Numbered from the stretch's first letter, positions 16,538 through 25,488 are shown. The stretch is 64,000 nucleotides of DNA from Bernardetia sp. (GCA_020630575.1 JAHDBD010000011.1:62001-126000), one strand, 5' to 3'. Made by a program: numbers and translations. The notes: generated from the sequence alone by a model not told the origin.

Positions 16538-17665
16538 TTATTTTCTGTCTTGTTCACTTACCCAGTTATATTCAAAATCAATCATATCTTGCTCAGTAAA
16601 TTTATAGATTTGTTTTAACTTATCGATAGCTGATTGAAGTTTTGGCAATTGATTAAAAGAATCTGTAATAAAAGTATAAGAAGTAGCATTTCCATTTGCA
16701 GGTATGTTCATATATTCCAAAATTTGGTCAATATCAGCATCACTTATTGCTTTATCATTTTCAGAAATACCTTTCCAACCATATACAAATCCAACAGCTT
16801 CACTATATGAGTGTAAGGCAGAAGCTCTATCTGCATCAGTAACATCTGTTTTATTGAGTTTCGAAATTGTTCCTAAAAGATAGTTTATAACAGTTGCCAT
16901 GTTTGATTTTTCCCAGTTATAACGAAAATCTGAAAGAGCTTTATCACGGTCTTGATTATAATCTTGTCCTTTTTCGATAGCTGCTTTTGCTGTAATCAAA
17001 TTGGTTTTGATAGAAGTATAAAGACCATTTCCATCATTTTTATCTCTGCGAGCTGCATATTTTGCAGCAAAAACATCTTTATTCTCTACTGCTGCATCAC
17101 TATTTTTGAAAGAAGGATGTGCTCCGAAAATAGCAACCAAACGATCAATATCAGCAGCATTAATTTCATTTCCTTTAATTATCGTAAGAGCACGATTATA
17201 AAGAGCTGCACCAAAGAGACCTTTTTCTACCACTTGTTCTATTTCCAATCCATTCTCATCAAATAAATAACCCCCATAAACACCACCTTCACCAATTGGT
17301 GCAGTAAGTGGCTCAAAAGTTCCACCACTTGCTTTTGCTAATTCAGGCAACCAATTAGTAACTTTATCAGAATAATAAGTTGTAGTAATATCTTTCAAAG
17401 ATGGATTTCCTTGACTAAAAGCTGCTAAAAGTTCAGTTTCATCTACTCGTGCGCCAGTTCTTCCCACTTGCATTTTAGAAGCTAATTCTGACAGATTGGT
17501 ACGAATAGCTAATTCTGTACTTGCATTACTTTCATAAGCTGTACTCTCATAAGTTGTCGGTATTTCCAAACTAGGGAAAGTTACGTCTGTTGTTTCTTCT
17601 TCACAAGAAAAGAAAGAAAAAGAAAGGGCTAAAAGAAAAAATGAGTTTTTCCAGTTGAATTTCAT
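16538..17665 (-). CDS. DUF4856 lipoprotein
   Basis: A 375-residue lipoprotein. The signal peptide ends at Cys21 (SFFSCEEE), so it is lipid-anchored. The mature part matches the DUF4856 pattern, with the N-terminal TYESTAYESNASTELAIRTN and a helical body, including the segment FGAHPSFKNSD. DUF4856 proteins in Bacteroidota often travel with imelysin-like and TonB-dependent iron genes. Here no such partner is adjacent, so a role in metal uptake is only a guess. A promoter-like pair lies at 17727-17757. Confidence 0.8.
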   Translation of the reverse strand: MKFNWKNSFFLLALSFSFFSCEEETTDVTFPSLEIPTTYESTAYESNASTELAIRTNLSELASKMQVGRTGARVDETELLAAFSQGNPSLKDITTTYYSDKVTNWLPELAKASGGTFEPLTAPIGEGGVYGGYLFDENGLEIEQVVEKGLFGAALYNRALTIIKGNEINAADIDRLVAIFGAHPSFKNSDAAVENKDVFAAKYAARRDKNDGNGLYTSIKTNLITAKAAIEKGQDYNQDRDKALSDFRYNWEKSNMATVINYLLGTISKLNKTDVTDADRASALHSYSEAVGFVYGWKGISENDKAISDADIDQILEYMNIPANGNATSYTFITDSFNQLPKLQSAIDKLKQIYKFTEQDMIDFEYNWVSEQDRK

Positions 17666-17726
17666 ATTGTGTTTTGTTTTAGTATTTTTTAACTACGTTT
17701 ATTTAGACTTATTTTAAATAACAAGT

Positions 17727-17757
17727 CAAAAGTACGGCACTATTTTCAAAATTACAA
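17727..17757 (-). promoter_or_regulatory. Promoter of the DUF4856 gene
   Basis: On the minus strand, TTG (17757-17755), 20 bases, then TACTTTTG (17734-17727), matching the TTG/TANNTTTG pattern, 62 bases before the start codon. Confidence 0.55.
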
Positions 17758-17786
17758 GTAGTAGTCTATTTTTTTCTAGTTTAATG

Positions 17787-17809
17787 GTTGTTAGTAAGAG
17801 ACTCACAAC
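17787..17809. repeat. Degenerate dispersed hairpin repeat
   Basis: GTTGTTAGT (17787-17795) pairs with ACTCACAAC (17801-17809), with one mismatch around a 5-base loop. It resembles the GTTGGTG/CACCAAC element at 9922, 19802 and 32651. The rest of 17810-18060 holds AT-rich sequence with no gene. Confidence 0.45.
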
Positions 17810-18060
17810 AACAACAAAATAATATTTTTAGAAAATTACATAGTTATTATTAGTCGGATTTTTACCTTAAAAATGCTCAGATAAATACAAATAACACCTA
17901 AAAAAGCATTCTTAAAAGAAGTTAGATAGGAAAAACTGGAATATCATTTTTTTGCTTTCTGAATTTTATGTAGTTTTAGTGTTTATAATTTTTCTTGCAG
18001 TCATTATTGTACTCAGTACAGAAAAAACATCATAAATTTACTACGACTTATCCATAAAGA

Positions 18061-18924
18061 ATGCGCCTAAACTTAGACAAGTTTTCCGAACTCCAACAAC
18101 GCATCATTACAGGAATTTTGGGAGCAATCACAATTCTGACAGCGATTATGTGGAGCGAATGGACTTATTTTTCGCTTTTTTTCTTCATTAGTATGTTTGC
18201 GCTTTGGGAGTTTTACAAACTTTTAGGCTTAGACGGAAACTCACCTTTGCGTACTTTCGGTACACTAAATGGTCTTTTTCTATTTACATTATCCTTTCTG
18301 ATAGAACGTTTTGCACTCAATCCAAATTATTATATTCTCTTGTTGGTAAGTCTTTCGGGAGCTTATTTTATCAAACTTTACAAAAAAGGAGAAACCAAAC
18401 CTTTTCATAACATTGCCTTTACTTTTCTAGGAATTATTTATGTAGCTCTACCTTTTGCACTCTTAAATATTGCTGTTTTTAAAGACCAACAATATTATTA
18501 TGAAATTATTTTAGGTTCTCTGTTTATTCTTTGGGCAAACGATACAGGAGCTTATTTTTCTGGTAAAAACTTTGGCAAGCGCAAACTGTTTGTTCGTATT
18601 TCTCCCAAAAAGACATGGGAAGGAAGTATAGGAGGAGGAATTTTGGCTTTGATTGTCGGTACTACATGGGGATATTTCTTTCAAGAAACACTCGCTTTAT
18701 GGCAATGGATAGGAATTTCACTCATTATCATCGTCGCAGGAACATACGGTGACCTTGTCGAATCACTCTTTAAAAGAAGCATGAGTATAAAAGATTCTGG
18801 TTCTGTCTTACCAGGACACGGAGGTTTTTTAGATCGTTTTGATGGACTTTTAATTGCAGCTCCTTTTATTGTTGCTTTTTTAAGAGTTGTTCCAATTATT
18901 ATTGAAGAATTTTTTGGAAAGTAA
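18061..18924 (+). CDS. cdsA: Phosphatidate cytidylyltransferase
   Basis: It makes CDP-diacylglycerol from phosphatidic acid and CTP, the branch point of phospholipid synthesis, in the inner membrane. The 287-residue protein has about eight transmembrane segments. The C-terminal CDS signature is intact: RISPKKTWEGSIGG near 180-193 and the stretch GDLVESLFKRSMSIKDSG followed by LPGHGGFLDRFDGLL near 237-270. The gene stands alone after a 395-base AT-rich spacer. A perfect 23-bp inverted repeat lies just downstream. Confidence 0.94.
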   Translation: MRLNLDKFSELQQRIITGILGAITILTAIMWSEWTYFSLFFFISMFALWEFYKLLGLDGNSPLRTFGTLNGLFLFTLSFLIERFALNPNYYILLLVSLSGAYFIKLYKKGETKPFHNIAFTFLGIIYVALPFALLNIAVFKDQQYYYEIILGSLFILWANDTGAYFSGKNFGKRKLFVRISPKKTWEGSIGGGILALIVGTTWGYFFQETLALWQWIGISLIIIVAGTYGDLVESLFKRSMSIKDSGSVLPGHGGFLDRFDGLLIAAPFIVAFLRVVPIIIEEFFGK

Positions 18925-18988
18925 TTATCTACTACTATTGCCCAAAACGTACAAGTTACTCAGAAACTACAAGTAAGAGATATTTTTT

Positions 18989-19047
18989 TGACAATTTTTG
19001 TACTATGTTGTAGGTTTTACACTAACAACATAGTACAAAAATTGTCA
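18989..19047. repeat. Perfect 23-bp inverted repeat with 13-base loop
   Basis: Bases 18989-19011 are the exact reverse complement of 19025-19047. The loop is AGGTTTTACACTA. T7 runs flank it on both sides (18983-18989 region and 19054-19060). It could be the cdsA terminator, since AT-rich sequence follows, but the stem is far longer than others nearby and ends 33 bases before the thioesterase start. It may instead be a palindromic mobile repeat. Confidence 0.8.
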
Positions 19048-19080
19048 GAGAACCTATTTTTTTAAGCTCAAAAAACAAAA

Positions 19081-19635
19081 ATGAATAAAAAATTCAAACA
19101 CATCAAAGAATCTAAAGTGACCATTACACAATTAATGTTACCTTCTCATTCCAATTTTAGTGGGAAAATTCATGGAGGGCATATTCTGAACTTGATGGAT
19201 CAGATTGCATTTGCTTGTGCGTCCAAACATTCAGAAAACTATTGTGTAACAGCTTCTGTAAATAGAGTTGATTTTCTAAATCCTATAGAAGTAGGCGAAT
19301 TAGTTACTTTAAAAGCATCAATTAATTTTACAGGAAGAACCTCTATGGTAGTTGGTCTCCGAATCATTTCTGAAAATGTTATTACTGGTATCACTAAACA
19401 TTGTAATTCTTCTTATTTTACGATGGTTGCAAAAGATGAAAACGGGAAAAGCACACCTGTCCCTGGAATTATTCTGACCACAAAAGAGGAAATACGACGT
19501 TTTGCTAGAAGTATTACAAGACAACAAGAAGGTACAAACAGAACCTCAAGATTCAATAGTAAAGTTTTCAAAGTTGATGATTATTTGCATCTCTTTGAAA
19601 ATAGTAATTCCAAAATTGAATTAAAAGAAAAGTAA
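19081..19635 (+). CDS. Acyl-CoA thioesterase, hotdog fold
   Basis: The 184-residue protein hydrolyses acyl-CoA to free acid and CoA. The hotdog-fold signature is clear: TQLMLPSHSNFSGKIHGGHI at residues 16-35, in which GKIHGGHILNLMDQ forms the active-site helix start, then ASVNRVDFLNPIEVGELV and the strand FTGRTSMVVGLRI. This is the BACH/YciA subgroup of cytosolic thioesterases. The last ~40 residues are polar and probably disordered. Substrate chain length cannot be read from the sequence. Confidence 0.88.
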   Translation: MNKKFKHIKESKVTITQLMLPSHSNFSGKIHGGHILNLMDQIAFACASKHSENYCVTASVNRVDFLNPIEVGELVTLKASINFTGRTSMVVGLRIISENVITGITKHCNSSYFTMVAKDENGKSTPVPGIILTTKEEIRRFARSITRQQEGTNRTSRFNSKVFKVDDYLHLFENSNSKIELKEK

Positions 19636-19645
19636 AGAATAAGCC

Positions 19646-19751
19646 TTATCACGGTTTGTATTAAGGTAGTTCAGACATCTTGTCTGAACATAAAAAGCAG
19701 TTACCCTATCCAACAGTCTGGAAGACTGTTATACAAAAATAACCGTGATAA
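19646..19751. repeat. Nested inverted-repeat element with two inner hairpins
   Basis: An outer 11-bp pair, TTATCACGGTT (19646-19656) with AACCGTGATAA (19741-19751), encloses two perfect hairpins. The first is GTTCAGACA (19669-19677) with TGTCTGAAC (19681-19689). The second is AACAGTCT (19712-19719) with AGACTGTT (19723-19730). Drawn as RNA this is a three-way junction. The second hairpin, with flanks TCC and ATAC, has a relative at 37200-37219. Confidence 0.7.
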
Positions 19752-19801
19752 CCTTTAATAAGAAAAAAAATATAGAACGATTAAGATCTGTTCACAAAGT
19801 C

Positions 19802-19911
19802 GTCGGTGAGACACCAACAACGGCACAATATACTCGTTCAAGCATTTTGCTTGGACGCTCTGTTTCGTCAGCATATGCTGACAGAATAGATAGAGACAAG
19901 ATAGAATCTTG
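19802..19911. repeat. Run of four further hairpins
   Basis: GTCGGTG/CACCAAC (19802-19818), GTTCAAGCA/TGCTTGGAC (19836-19856), the palindrome GTCAGCATATGCTGAC (19867-19882, extendable to about 19860-19889) and CAAGAT/ATCTTG (19897-19911) follow one another. A 78-codon open frame crosses the area, but it is made of these repeats and is unlikely to be a gene. With the element at 19646-19751, six stem-loops fill the whole spacer. Confidence 0.65.
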
Positions 19912-19949
19912 CGCTAGAAAAAAGATTTATTACCACAAAAATTATCTTT

Positions 19950-21536
19950 TTACTGCTTCAAATAACGCCTTTTATATTTGAAAACATCTGATTTTGTAGG
20001 AATACTTTCATTATGTAATCTATCAACTGCTGTAACTAAATACCTATATTTACAGTTTTTACAAACATTTGGGTCAATATAAAAACATTCTTTTTGACGT
20101 AAAATAGCTGCAATGTTTTCAGGGTTTTCGATATCTATTTCCTTTCCATCTTCGAATCGATAGACAATAAAATAAGTAGGTTGATCAAAAGGATCGGAAG
20201 TTTCCTGTGCTTGCCAGTTCAGAACAGCTCCTTTTCTTGAACCTGAAATAGTCAGATTCATAGGAGGGGGAGGAGGAGTTTGGTCAATCCAAGTCAGAAC
20301 GGGAGGTAATGCCTTAAAACGATAAAAATTAGCCTTCAAAGAATCCTGAACATGGGCAGGGTTATCTTGTAAGAAACGAGAGCGATAAAAAATACTTCCT
20401 GCTGCCATTCCTGTTCGCCCTCTCATTATTCTAATCTGTTCACTCATTTCAGAAGGATTATTCCATCTTTCATCATATTTATCATTTTGAATTTTATAGA
20501 CAGCATGACCTATGTAAATATGTCTTCCAAAACTATTCTCTTGCCACCAATTAAGCATTCTTTGATAAGGAACAGCATTAGATTTTGTACTAAAATAAAC
20601 TTGGGGAGCTAAATAATCTATCCAACCACGTTGCAACCAAAGACGAGTATCAGCATGCAAATCATCATAAGCCGAAATTCCTTTGGTATCTGAACCCATT
20701 TTGTCTTTATTTTGATTGCGCCACACAGCACACGGACTAATTCCAAACTTGATATAAGGTTTAATATTTTTGATAGCCAAAGCTGTTTCTTTGATAAATG
20801 TATTGATATTATCTCTTCGCCATTCTTCTATAGAAGAAAATTCTTTTCCATATTTCTCAAAAGTAGCTTTATCATCATAAATTCCTGCATCTGGATAAGG
20901 ATAAAAATAATCATCCAAATGAACGCCATCAATATCGTAACGCATCACAACTTCAATAATAATCTCTCTCACAAATTCTCTTGCAGCAGGTTCACCTGGA
21001 TTAAAAACCAAACTATTTCCAGCTTGCATAAACCATTCAGGATGTAGGTTTGTAATATGGTTAGCGGGTAAATCTATTTTTTGAGACAGACTCATAATAG
21101 CACGAAAGGGATTAAACCATGCATGAAACTCCATTGATTTTTTATGGGTTTCTTCTATCATAAAAGCTAATGGATCATAAAAAGGCATTGGCATTTGTCC
21201 AATTTTGCCTGTCAAAACAGACGACCAAGGCTCACGAACAGATGGATAAAGTGCATCTCCAGAAGGTCTGACTTGTACAATAAGTGCATTTAAGTTATTT
21301 TGAGAATGAAGATTGACTAAACTAACAAATTCTTCTCGTTGTGCTTTTGAGTTGAGATTTGATTTGGAAGGAAAATCAATATTTCCAACACTAGCAATCC
21401 AAACAGCTCTAAATTCTCTTTTTGGAGAAGGATTTAGTAACAAATCTTGACAAAAAACAGTTTGATAAACAGATAAAAAAATGAATAAATATAAAAAGAC
21501 AGATATTTTTCTTATAGAAATGGTTGAAATTTTCAT
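19950..21536 (-). CDS. Family 10-like glycosyl hydrolase (GHL10/DUF187) with C-terminal Fn3-like domain
   Basis: The 528-residue secreted protein has a signal peptide ending near FCQ. A TIM-barrel of the GHL10 type begins with KREFRAVWIASVGNIDFPSK and includes VQVRPSGDALYPS, FHAWFNPFRA, DGVHLDDYFYPYPDAG (catalytic acid region) and APQVYFS. A short fibronectin-III-like domain with CKNCKYRYLVTAVD ends the protein. Such enzymes act on cell-wall or other glycans; the true substrate is unknown. The frame runs to 21581, but a -7 promoter box directly above it places transcription start inside that extension. Met at 21536 is therefore the chosen start. Confidence 0.87.
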   Translation of the reverse strand: MKISTISIRKISVFLYLFIFLSVYQTVFCQDLLLNPSPKREFRAVWIASVGNIDFPSKSNLNSKAQREEFVSLVNLHSQNNLNALIVQVRPSGDALYPSVREPWSSVLTGKIGQMPMPFYDPLAFMIEETHKKSMEFHAWFNPFRAIMSLSQKIDLPANHITNLHPEWFMQAGNSLVFNPGEPAAREFVREIIIEVVMRYDIDGVHLDDYFYPYPDAGIYDDKATFEKYGKEFSSIEEWRRDNINTFIKETALAIKNIKPYIKFGISPCAVWRNQNKDKMGSDTKGISAYDDLHADTRLWLQRGWIDYLAPQVYFSTKSNAVPYQRMLNWWQENSFGRHIYIGHAVYKIQNDKYDERWNNPSEMSEQIRIMRGRTGMAAGSIFYRSRFLQDNPAHVQDSLKANFYRFKALPPVLTWIDQTPPPPPMNLTISGSRKGAVLNWQAQETSDPFDQPTYFIVYRFEDGKEIDIENPENIAAILRQKECFYIDPNVCKNCKYRYLVTAVDRLHNESIPTKSDVFKYKRRYLKQ

Positions 21537-21582
21537 TTTTTGGATAGAATTCAATAATTTATAATACAGATTAAACTTCATT

Positions 21583-21590
21583 CAAAGGTA
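21583..21590 (-). promoter_or_regulatory. -7 box that decides the glycosidase start
   Basis: On the minus strand this reads TACCTTTG, an exact TANNTTTG. The implied transcription start lies near 21576, downstream of the longest possible start codon (21581), which supports the Met at 21536. Confidence 0.55.
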
Positions 21591-21690
21591 TTACATTATT
21601 TTCAATTCTGTTTTTTTTGATTTACTCAATTTCTTTATTTCAAGTTAATTTATCACTAATTTACCTTTTTAAACCTAAAATTTTACAATT

Positions 21691-22104
21691 ATGGAATACA
21701 AAAATCCACTTCAACTCATCGATAATCTTGTCGGACAAGCCAATGAATATCTAACCAATCAAATGGTTATTAGCCGTCCTACTGTAAATGTTTCAGAAAC
21801 TGAAAACTCTTATTGTGTTCAACTTGCAGCCCCTGGACTAAAAAAGGAAGATTTTGAAATAGACCTCTCTGAAGGAAACCTGACTATTTCTGCAAATAAA
21901 GGACACGAAACTACCGCTTCTACTGGAAAGAAATTTACTCGTAGAGAATATAGTTTTTCACAGTTTAAACGCACCTTTTCACTTCCTTCTCACGTCAATA
22001 CAGACAAAGTGGCAGCCAAATACGAAGATGGAATTTTGGAGATAATTTTGCCATTTATAAACAAAGAAACTCAAACAGAAATTCGCAAAGTAAAAATTGA
22101 TTAG
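21691..22104 (+). CDS. Hsp20/alpha-crystallin small heat-shock protein
   Basis: A 137-residue ATP-independent holdase that keeps unfolding proteins soluble. The alpha-crystallin domain spans about residues 28-130, beginning PTVNVSETENSYCVQLAAPG. It contains LKKEDFEIDLSEGNLTISA and the conserved A-x-x-x-DGIL strand (AAKYEDGILEIILP). The C-terminal extension is short. The gene lies 162 bases before a DnaJ-type co-chaperone on the same strand, forming a small proteostasis cluster. A 14-bp hairpin separates them. Confidence 0.94.
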   Translation: MEYKNPLQLIDNLVGQANEYLTNQMVISRPTVNVSETENSYCVQLAAPGLKKEDFEIDLSEGNLTISANKGHETTASTGKKFTRREYSFSQFKRTFSLPSHVNTDKVAAKYEDGILEIILPFINKETQTEIRKVKID

Positions 22105-22121
22105 ATTCAATTGCGAATGAG

Positions 22122-22167
22122 GAATTATGAATTACGATTTATATAAAAAAATTGTAATTCATAATTC
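22122..22167. repeat. ATTACGAATT-family repeat arranged as a hairpin
   Basis: GAATTATGAATTAC (22122-22135) pairs perfectly with GTAATTCATAATTC (22154-22167). It may act as a terminator for hsp20. It is built from the same word as the dispersed tandem repeats, in inverted orientation. Confidence 0.55.
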
Positions 22168-22266
22168 TTGTTTCTAGTAAATTCATAAAATACAAATAAG
22201 CATTTATTTTTTGAATATTTTTTTATTACACTTTTTATTTGATTTGATAAAACAAGATAATTAATT

Positions 22267-23172
22267 ATGGATTATTACAAAACATTAGAAATAAAAAAAA
22301 CTGCAACAGCAGACGAAATAAAAAAAGCATTTCGTAAACTTGCTGTTAAATACCATCCAGACAAAAATACAGGCAATCCACAAGCAGAAACAAAATTTAA
22401 GGAAATAAATGAAGCCTATGAAACACTAAAAGACCCAGAAAAACGCAAAAAATATGACCAATTTGGTCAAGATTATCAAAAATATGAAGGTGCAGGTTCT
22501 GGTGGTGGACAATATGATTTTAGTGGAAACAGAAATGGAGGTGGATACGCACAATACGAAACTAATTTTGATGATGCCTTTGGGCAAGGAGGCTTTAGTA
22601 GCTTTTTTGAACAAATGTTTGGAGGAAAAACAGGTGCTAGTGGTTTTGGCTCAGCTGCTTCAGCAGGAAGAGATTTGGAAGCTGAAATGACAATCACTTT
22701 GCAGGAAGCCTATTTTGGAACTACTCGCACAATCAGTGTAAACAAACAGCAACTTCGCATCAATATAAAAGCAGGAACAACAGACAATAAAAAACTAAGA
22801 CTAAAAGGAAAAGGCGAAAAAGGTTCAAATGGACAAAGTGGCGACTTATATATTTATGTAAAAGTTGAAAAACACCCTACCTTTGAAAGAAAAGGAGATG
22901 ATTTGTACTGTAATGTAAAAGTAGATTTATATGCTGCTGTTTTAGGTGGAAAAGTACAAATACCAACTATTAAAGGAAGTCCTATAAATATTCCTATCCC
23001 CAAAGGTGCACAAAATGGACAAAAATTAAGACTCAAAAATTTAGGAATGCCTTTGTATGGAAAATCAGATAAATTTGGAGATATGTTTGTCAAACTTCGC
23101 ATTGAAATCCCAACAAAGTTGAGTGATAAAGAAGAATCTTTATTTAAAGAACTTAGTAGATTGAATAATTAA
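22267..23172 (+). CDS. DnaJ/CbpA-type J-domain co-chaperone
   Basis: The 301-residue protein stimulates DnaK ATPase and delivers substrates. The J domain is at residues 1-68 with HPD at 30-32. A glycine-rich and glutamine-rich linker follows (70-130), then the two C-terminal substrate-binding domains, with [20 protein letters not shown] and [18 protein letters not shown]. The zinc-finger CxxCxGxG repeats of true DnaJ are absent, which places it in the CbpA (type II) class. It follows the hsp20 gene. Confidence 0.92.
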   Translation: MDYYKTLEIKKTATADEIKKAFRKLAVKYHPDKNTGNPQAETKFKEINEAYETLKDPEKRKKYDQFGQDYQKYEGAGSGGGQYDFSGNRNGGGYAQYETNFDDAFGQGGFSSFFEQMFGGKTGASGFGSAASAGRDLEAEMTITLQEAYFGTTRTISVNKQQLRINIKAGTTDNKKLRLKGKGEKGSNGQSGDLYIYVKVEKHPTFERKGDDLYCNVKVDLYAAVLGGKVQIPTIKGSPINIPIPKGAQNGQKLRLKNLGMPLYGKSDKFGDMFVKLRIEIPTKLSDKEESLFKELSRLNN

Positions 23173-23412
23173 TAGACATTCAGATATTAATTTTATATTT
23201 CAATGTAATTAAAGTGTGATAAAGCATTGTTTTTATTGGAGTTTTGAATAAGAGTGTGTATTTTGCAAAGATTTGTAATTGGTGAGTAATATTCTAAATA
23301 GAAAGTAGTTAATAAGCTAAATCATTATTTACTATCTTTAACAAATCTTACAGAGATAGATAGAATAAAACTTCTATTTTCTCTATGTTTGCCACCCTAA
23401 TTAGAAATTTTC

Positions 23413-24375
23413 ATGTCTTCTAATGTACGTACATATGTCATGCTTCACATGATTGTATTATTGAGTAGCTTCATTCCCTCAATAGTACTTCTAATTGATG
23501 TGCCTGCTATCGAACTACTTTTTTTACGTACTTTGGCAGCATTTGTTATGTTGTTATTTTTGATTAACAAACGAGCTGCACCTAGTCTTTTTACAAAAAA
23601 TGCGATTCTTCATATGTTAGGATCTGGAATATTAGTTTTCCTTTATTGGGGATTATCTTTTATTTCTGCTAAAATCTCAACAGCTTCTGTTTGTTTGGTC
23701 GGAATGGCAACTACGTCTCTTTGGATTAGCTTTTTAGATCCTCTTTTATCCAAACGCAAAAGTCGTCCTTTTCAAGTTTTAGTGGGTATGAATGCTATTT
23801 TAGGTATTTATATTATCTTTAACTCTGATTTTGATTATGGTTGGGGACTTGCTGTTGGAATTATAGGAGCAATATTTGGTGCATTACTCACTATTTATAA
23901 TGCAAAATTAGCTCATCAACATGATGCTTATGTTGTTACTTTTTATCAAATGGGAGGCGCACTTATCAGCACTACTATTTTTCTTCCTTTTTACTATTAT
24001 TTTTTCTTGGTTCCAGAGGGCAAATCATTTCAGTTTGAAGCAAGTCCTACAGATTATATGCTCATTTTAGGTCTTGCTTTTGTGTTTTCTATTTATGCCT
24101 ATTCTATTTTTATAAGTATAATGAAATCAATTCCTCCTTTTACAGTGGCGTTGGTTAGCAATCTAAATCCTGTTTATGGAACGGCTGCTGCAATTTTACT
24201 TTTTCAAGAAACAGTAATGAATACAGGTTTTTATATCGGAACTGGGCTATTGCTTCTTTCTGTATTTACTTATCCGATACTGAGTGATTATATGAAAAAT
24301 TATAAAAAGAATCAGATAGAAAATTTAAAAGAACAAGAAAAGAGCAAAGAACAAGAAATGATTATTACAGAATAA
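23413..24375 (+). CDS. DMT/EamA family transporter
   Basis: A 320-residue inner-membrane protein with ten transmembrane segments in two EamA-like halves. The first half contains ISAKISTASVCLVGMATTSL, the second ALVSNLNPVYGTAAAILLFQ, which is the family hallmark of the penultimate helices. A charged tail rich in Lys, Glu and Gln ends the protein. Such carriers export metabolites or amino acids, or import nucleotide sugars; the substrate cannot be told. The gene converges with the next at a distance of 7 bases, with no terminator between. Confidence 0.85.
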   Translation: MSSNVRTYVMLHMIVLLSSFIPSIVLLIDVPAIELLFLRTLAAFVMLLFLINKRAAPSLFTKNAILHMLGSGILVFLYWGLSFISAKISTASVCLVGMATTSLWISFLDPLLSKRKSRPFQVLVGMNAILGIYIIFNSDFDYGWGLAVGIIGAIFGALLTIYNAKLAHQHDAYVVTFYQMGGALISTTIFLPFYYYFFLVPEGKSFQFEASPTDYMLILGLAFVFSIYAYSIFISIMKSIPPFTVALVSNLNPVYGTAAAILLFQETVMNTGFYIGTGLLLLSVFTYPILSDYMKNYKKNQIENLKEQEKSKEQEMIITE

Positions 24376-24382
24376 AATACTA

Positions 24383-24892
24383 CTATGCCCAAGTTTTTTC
24401 ACTTCTAAAAAGAGATATTTCTTCGTTTTGAAGTGATAGTTCTTTACAAACAGCCTTTGTAGTTGGACGTTGTAGAAGAAATAAAGTAAGGATACTCATT
24501 ACAACAATCGCAAATTCTATTTCACCTGTCATATAATATCCCAAAGCAGCAAAAACTCCTGAAAAAGCAGGAAGTGTATATTTATAACTAGAAGCACGAA
24601 GAAAACGTTGAATTTTCCAGCGTAAAAGAACCTGTGCCTTAGCATCTGGAATACGTTTTTTATATAACAAAATTCCTGATAGTGCTACTCCAATACAAGA
24701 AAGAGCTAATAACCAAACAAACCAATCTGGAAATATAACATAGGGAGAAGCATAACTATTTGGTTTCTGATAACGTCCTAAGCCAAAAAAGAGCAGAATA
24801 AGAGGGGCAGAAACAGAAGAATAAAATAAAATATCTAAACGATGATTAAAATCAGAACGTTTAGTAACACCAAAAAAGCCTTTCTTTTGCAT
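24383..24892 (-). CDS. Four-helix membrane protein of unknown function
   Basis: The 169-residue protein has a polar N-terminus and four predicted membrane segments, near residues 26-43, 58-77, 107-121 and 126-141, then a short soluble tail. No known family was recognised. It faces the DMT transporter gene tail to tail with only 7 bases between stops, so the two transcripts probably overlap. Confidence 0.65.
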   Translation of the reverse strand: MQKKGFFGVTKRSDFNHRLDILFYSSVSAPLILLFFGLGRYQKPNSYASPYVIFPDWFVWLLALSCIGVALSGILLYKKRIPDAKAQVLLRWKIQRFLRASSYKYTLPAFSGVFAALGYYMTGEIEFAIVVMSILTLFLLQRPTTKAVCKELSLQNEEISLFRSEKTWA

Positions 24893-25168
24893 AAATTAAT
24901 TATTAATCAAGTAATAAAGATAAGTAAGAATGATTGGAAGAGGATTTATGTAAATAGTTGTATAGGCAGTTATGGTAATGTTAGATATTTTGTTTTTTTG
25001 TATTAAAAATATTATCTATTACAAAACAATATTTACACCAATTTATTAATAAAAAATAAACCAATTAGTAGTTTTTGAAAATTTTTCGATGAAAGCATAA
25101 CAAATAACAGTGAATAACAAGTATCTGATATTTCTTTACAGTGCTGTACTTAATCATGCAATACTAAA

Positions 25169-25432
25169 ATGGTGAACGCCTTAATCCTTACTGAAAATCA
25201 AACTCATTTTTTACAAGAAAACCGTCAAGATCCAATTACTGGTGATAGTTTTTCTTTGGGAGATGAAATTGTTTTTTGTGCTGAATGTAAATCGGCATTT
25301 TTCTCTCTTTTTATTGTAGTTGTTTTACTGATTTTACATATCATTCAAGCACTTACTTTACTCACTACTCAATTTAGTTTTTTTGATAAATTACTAAGAA
25401 TAAAATTAATGCAAAAAAGAGATGAAAAATAG
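25169..25432 (+). CDS. Small membrane protein with a RING-like half motif
   Basis: The protein has 87 residues. The first ~40 contain DPITGDSFSLGDEIVFCAEC, which resembles the start of RING-like zinc modules in which a C-P-x-x-x-x-x-F-x-x-G-D-x-V-x-F-C-x-x-C pattern is followed by a His/Cys half. Here only one CxxC remains, and it leads directly into a membrane helix (residues 44-63) and a basic end. Either a truncated relic or a real membrane-bound small protein. Frame and codon use look coding, but function is unknown. Confidence 0.5.
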   Translation: MVNALILTENQTHFLQENRQDPITGDSFSLGDEIVFCAECKSAFFSLFIVVVLLILHIIQALTLLTTQFSFFDKLLRIKLMQKRDEK

Positions 25433-25469
25433 TAATTTAAACCTTAAGAAATTGGTACAATAAATTTTG

Positions 25470-25488
25470 TACATTTGTCTTAGTTTTG
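25470..25488 (+). promoter_or_regulatory. Two -7 boxes upstream of fmt
   Basis: TACATTTG (25470-25477) and TAGTTTTG (25481-25488) both match TANNTTTG and lie 70-87 bases before the fmt start. Confidence 0.45.

Noticed and set aside
19745..19981. 78-codon open frame on the plus strand in the hairpin block
   Set aside because: Its codons are read through at least four palindromic repeats and it overlaps the end of the glycosidase gene; no domain, start site or promoter supports it.
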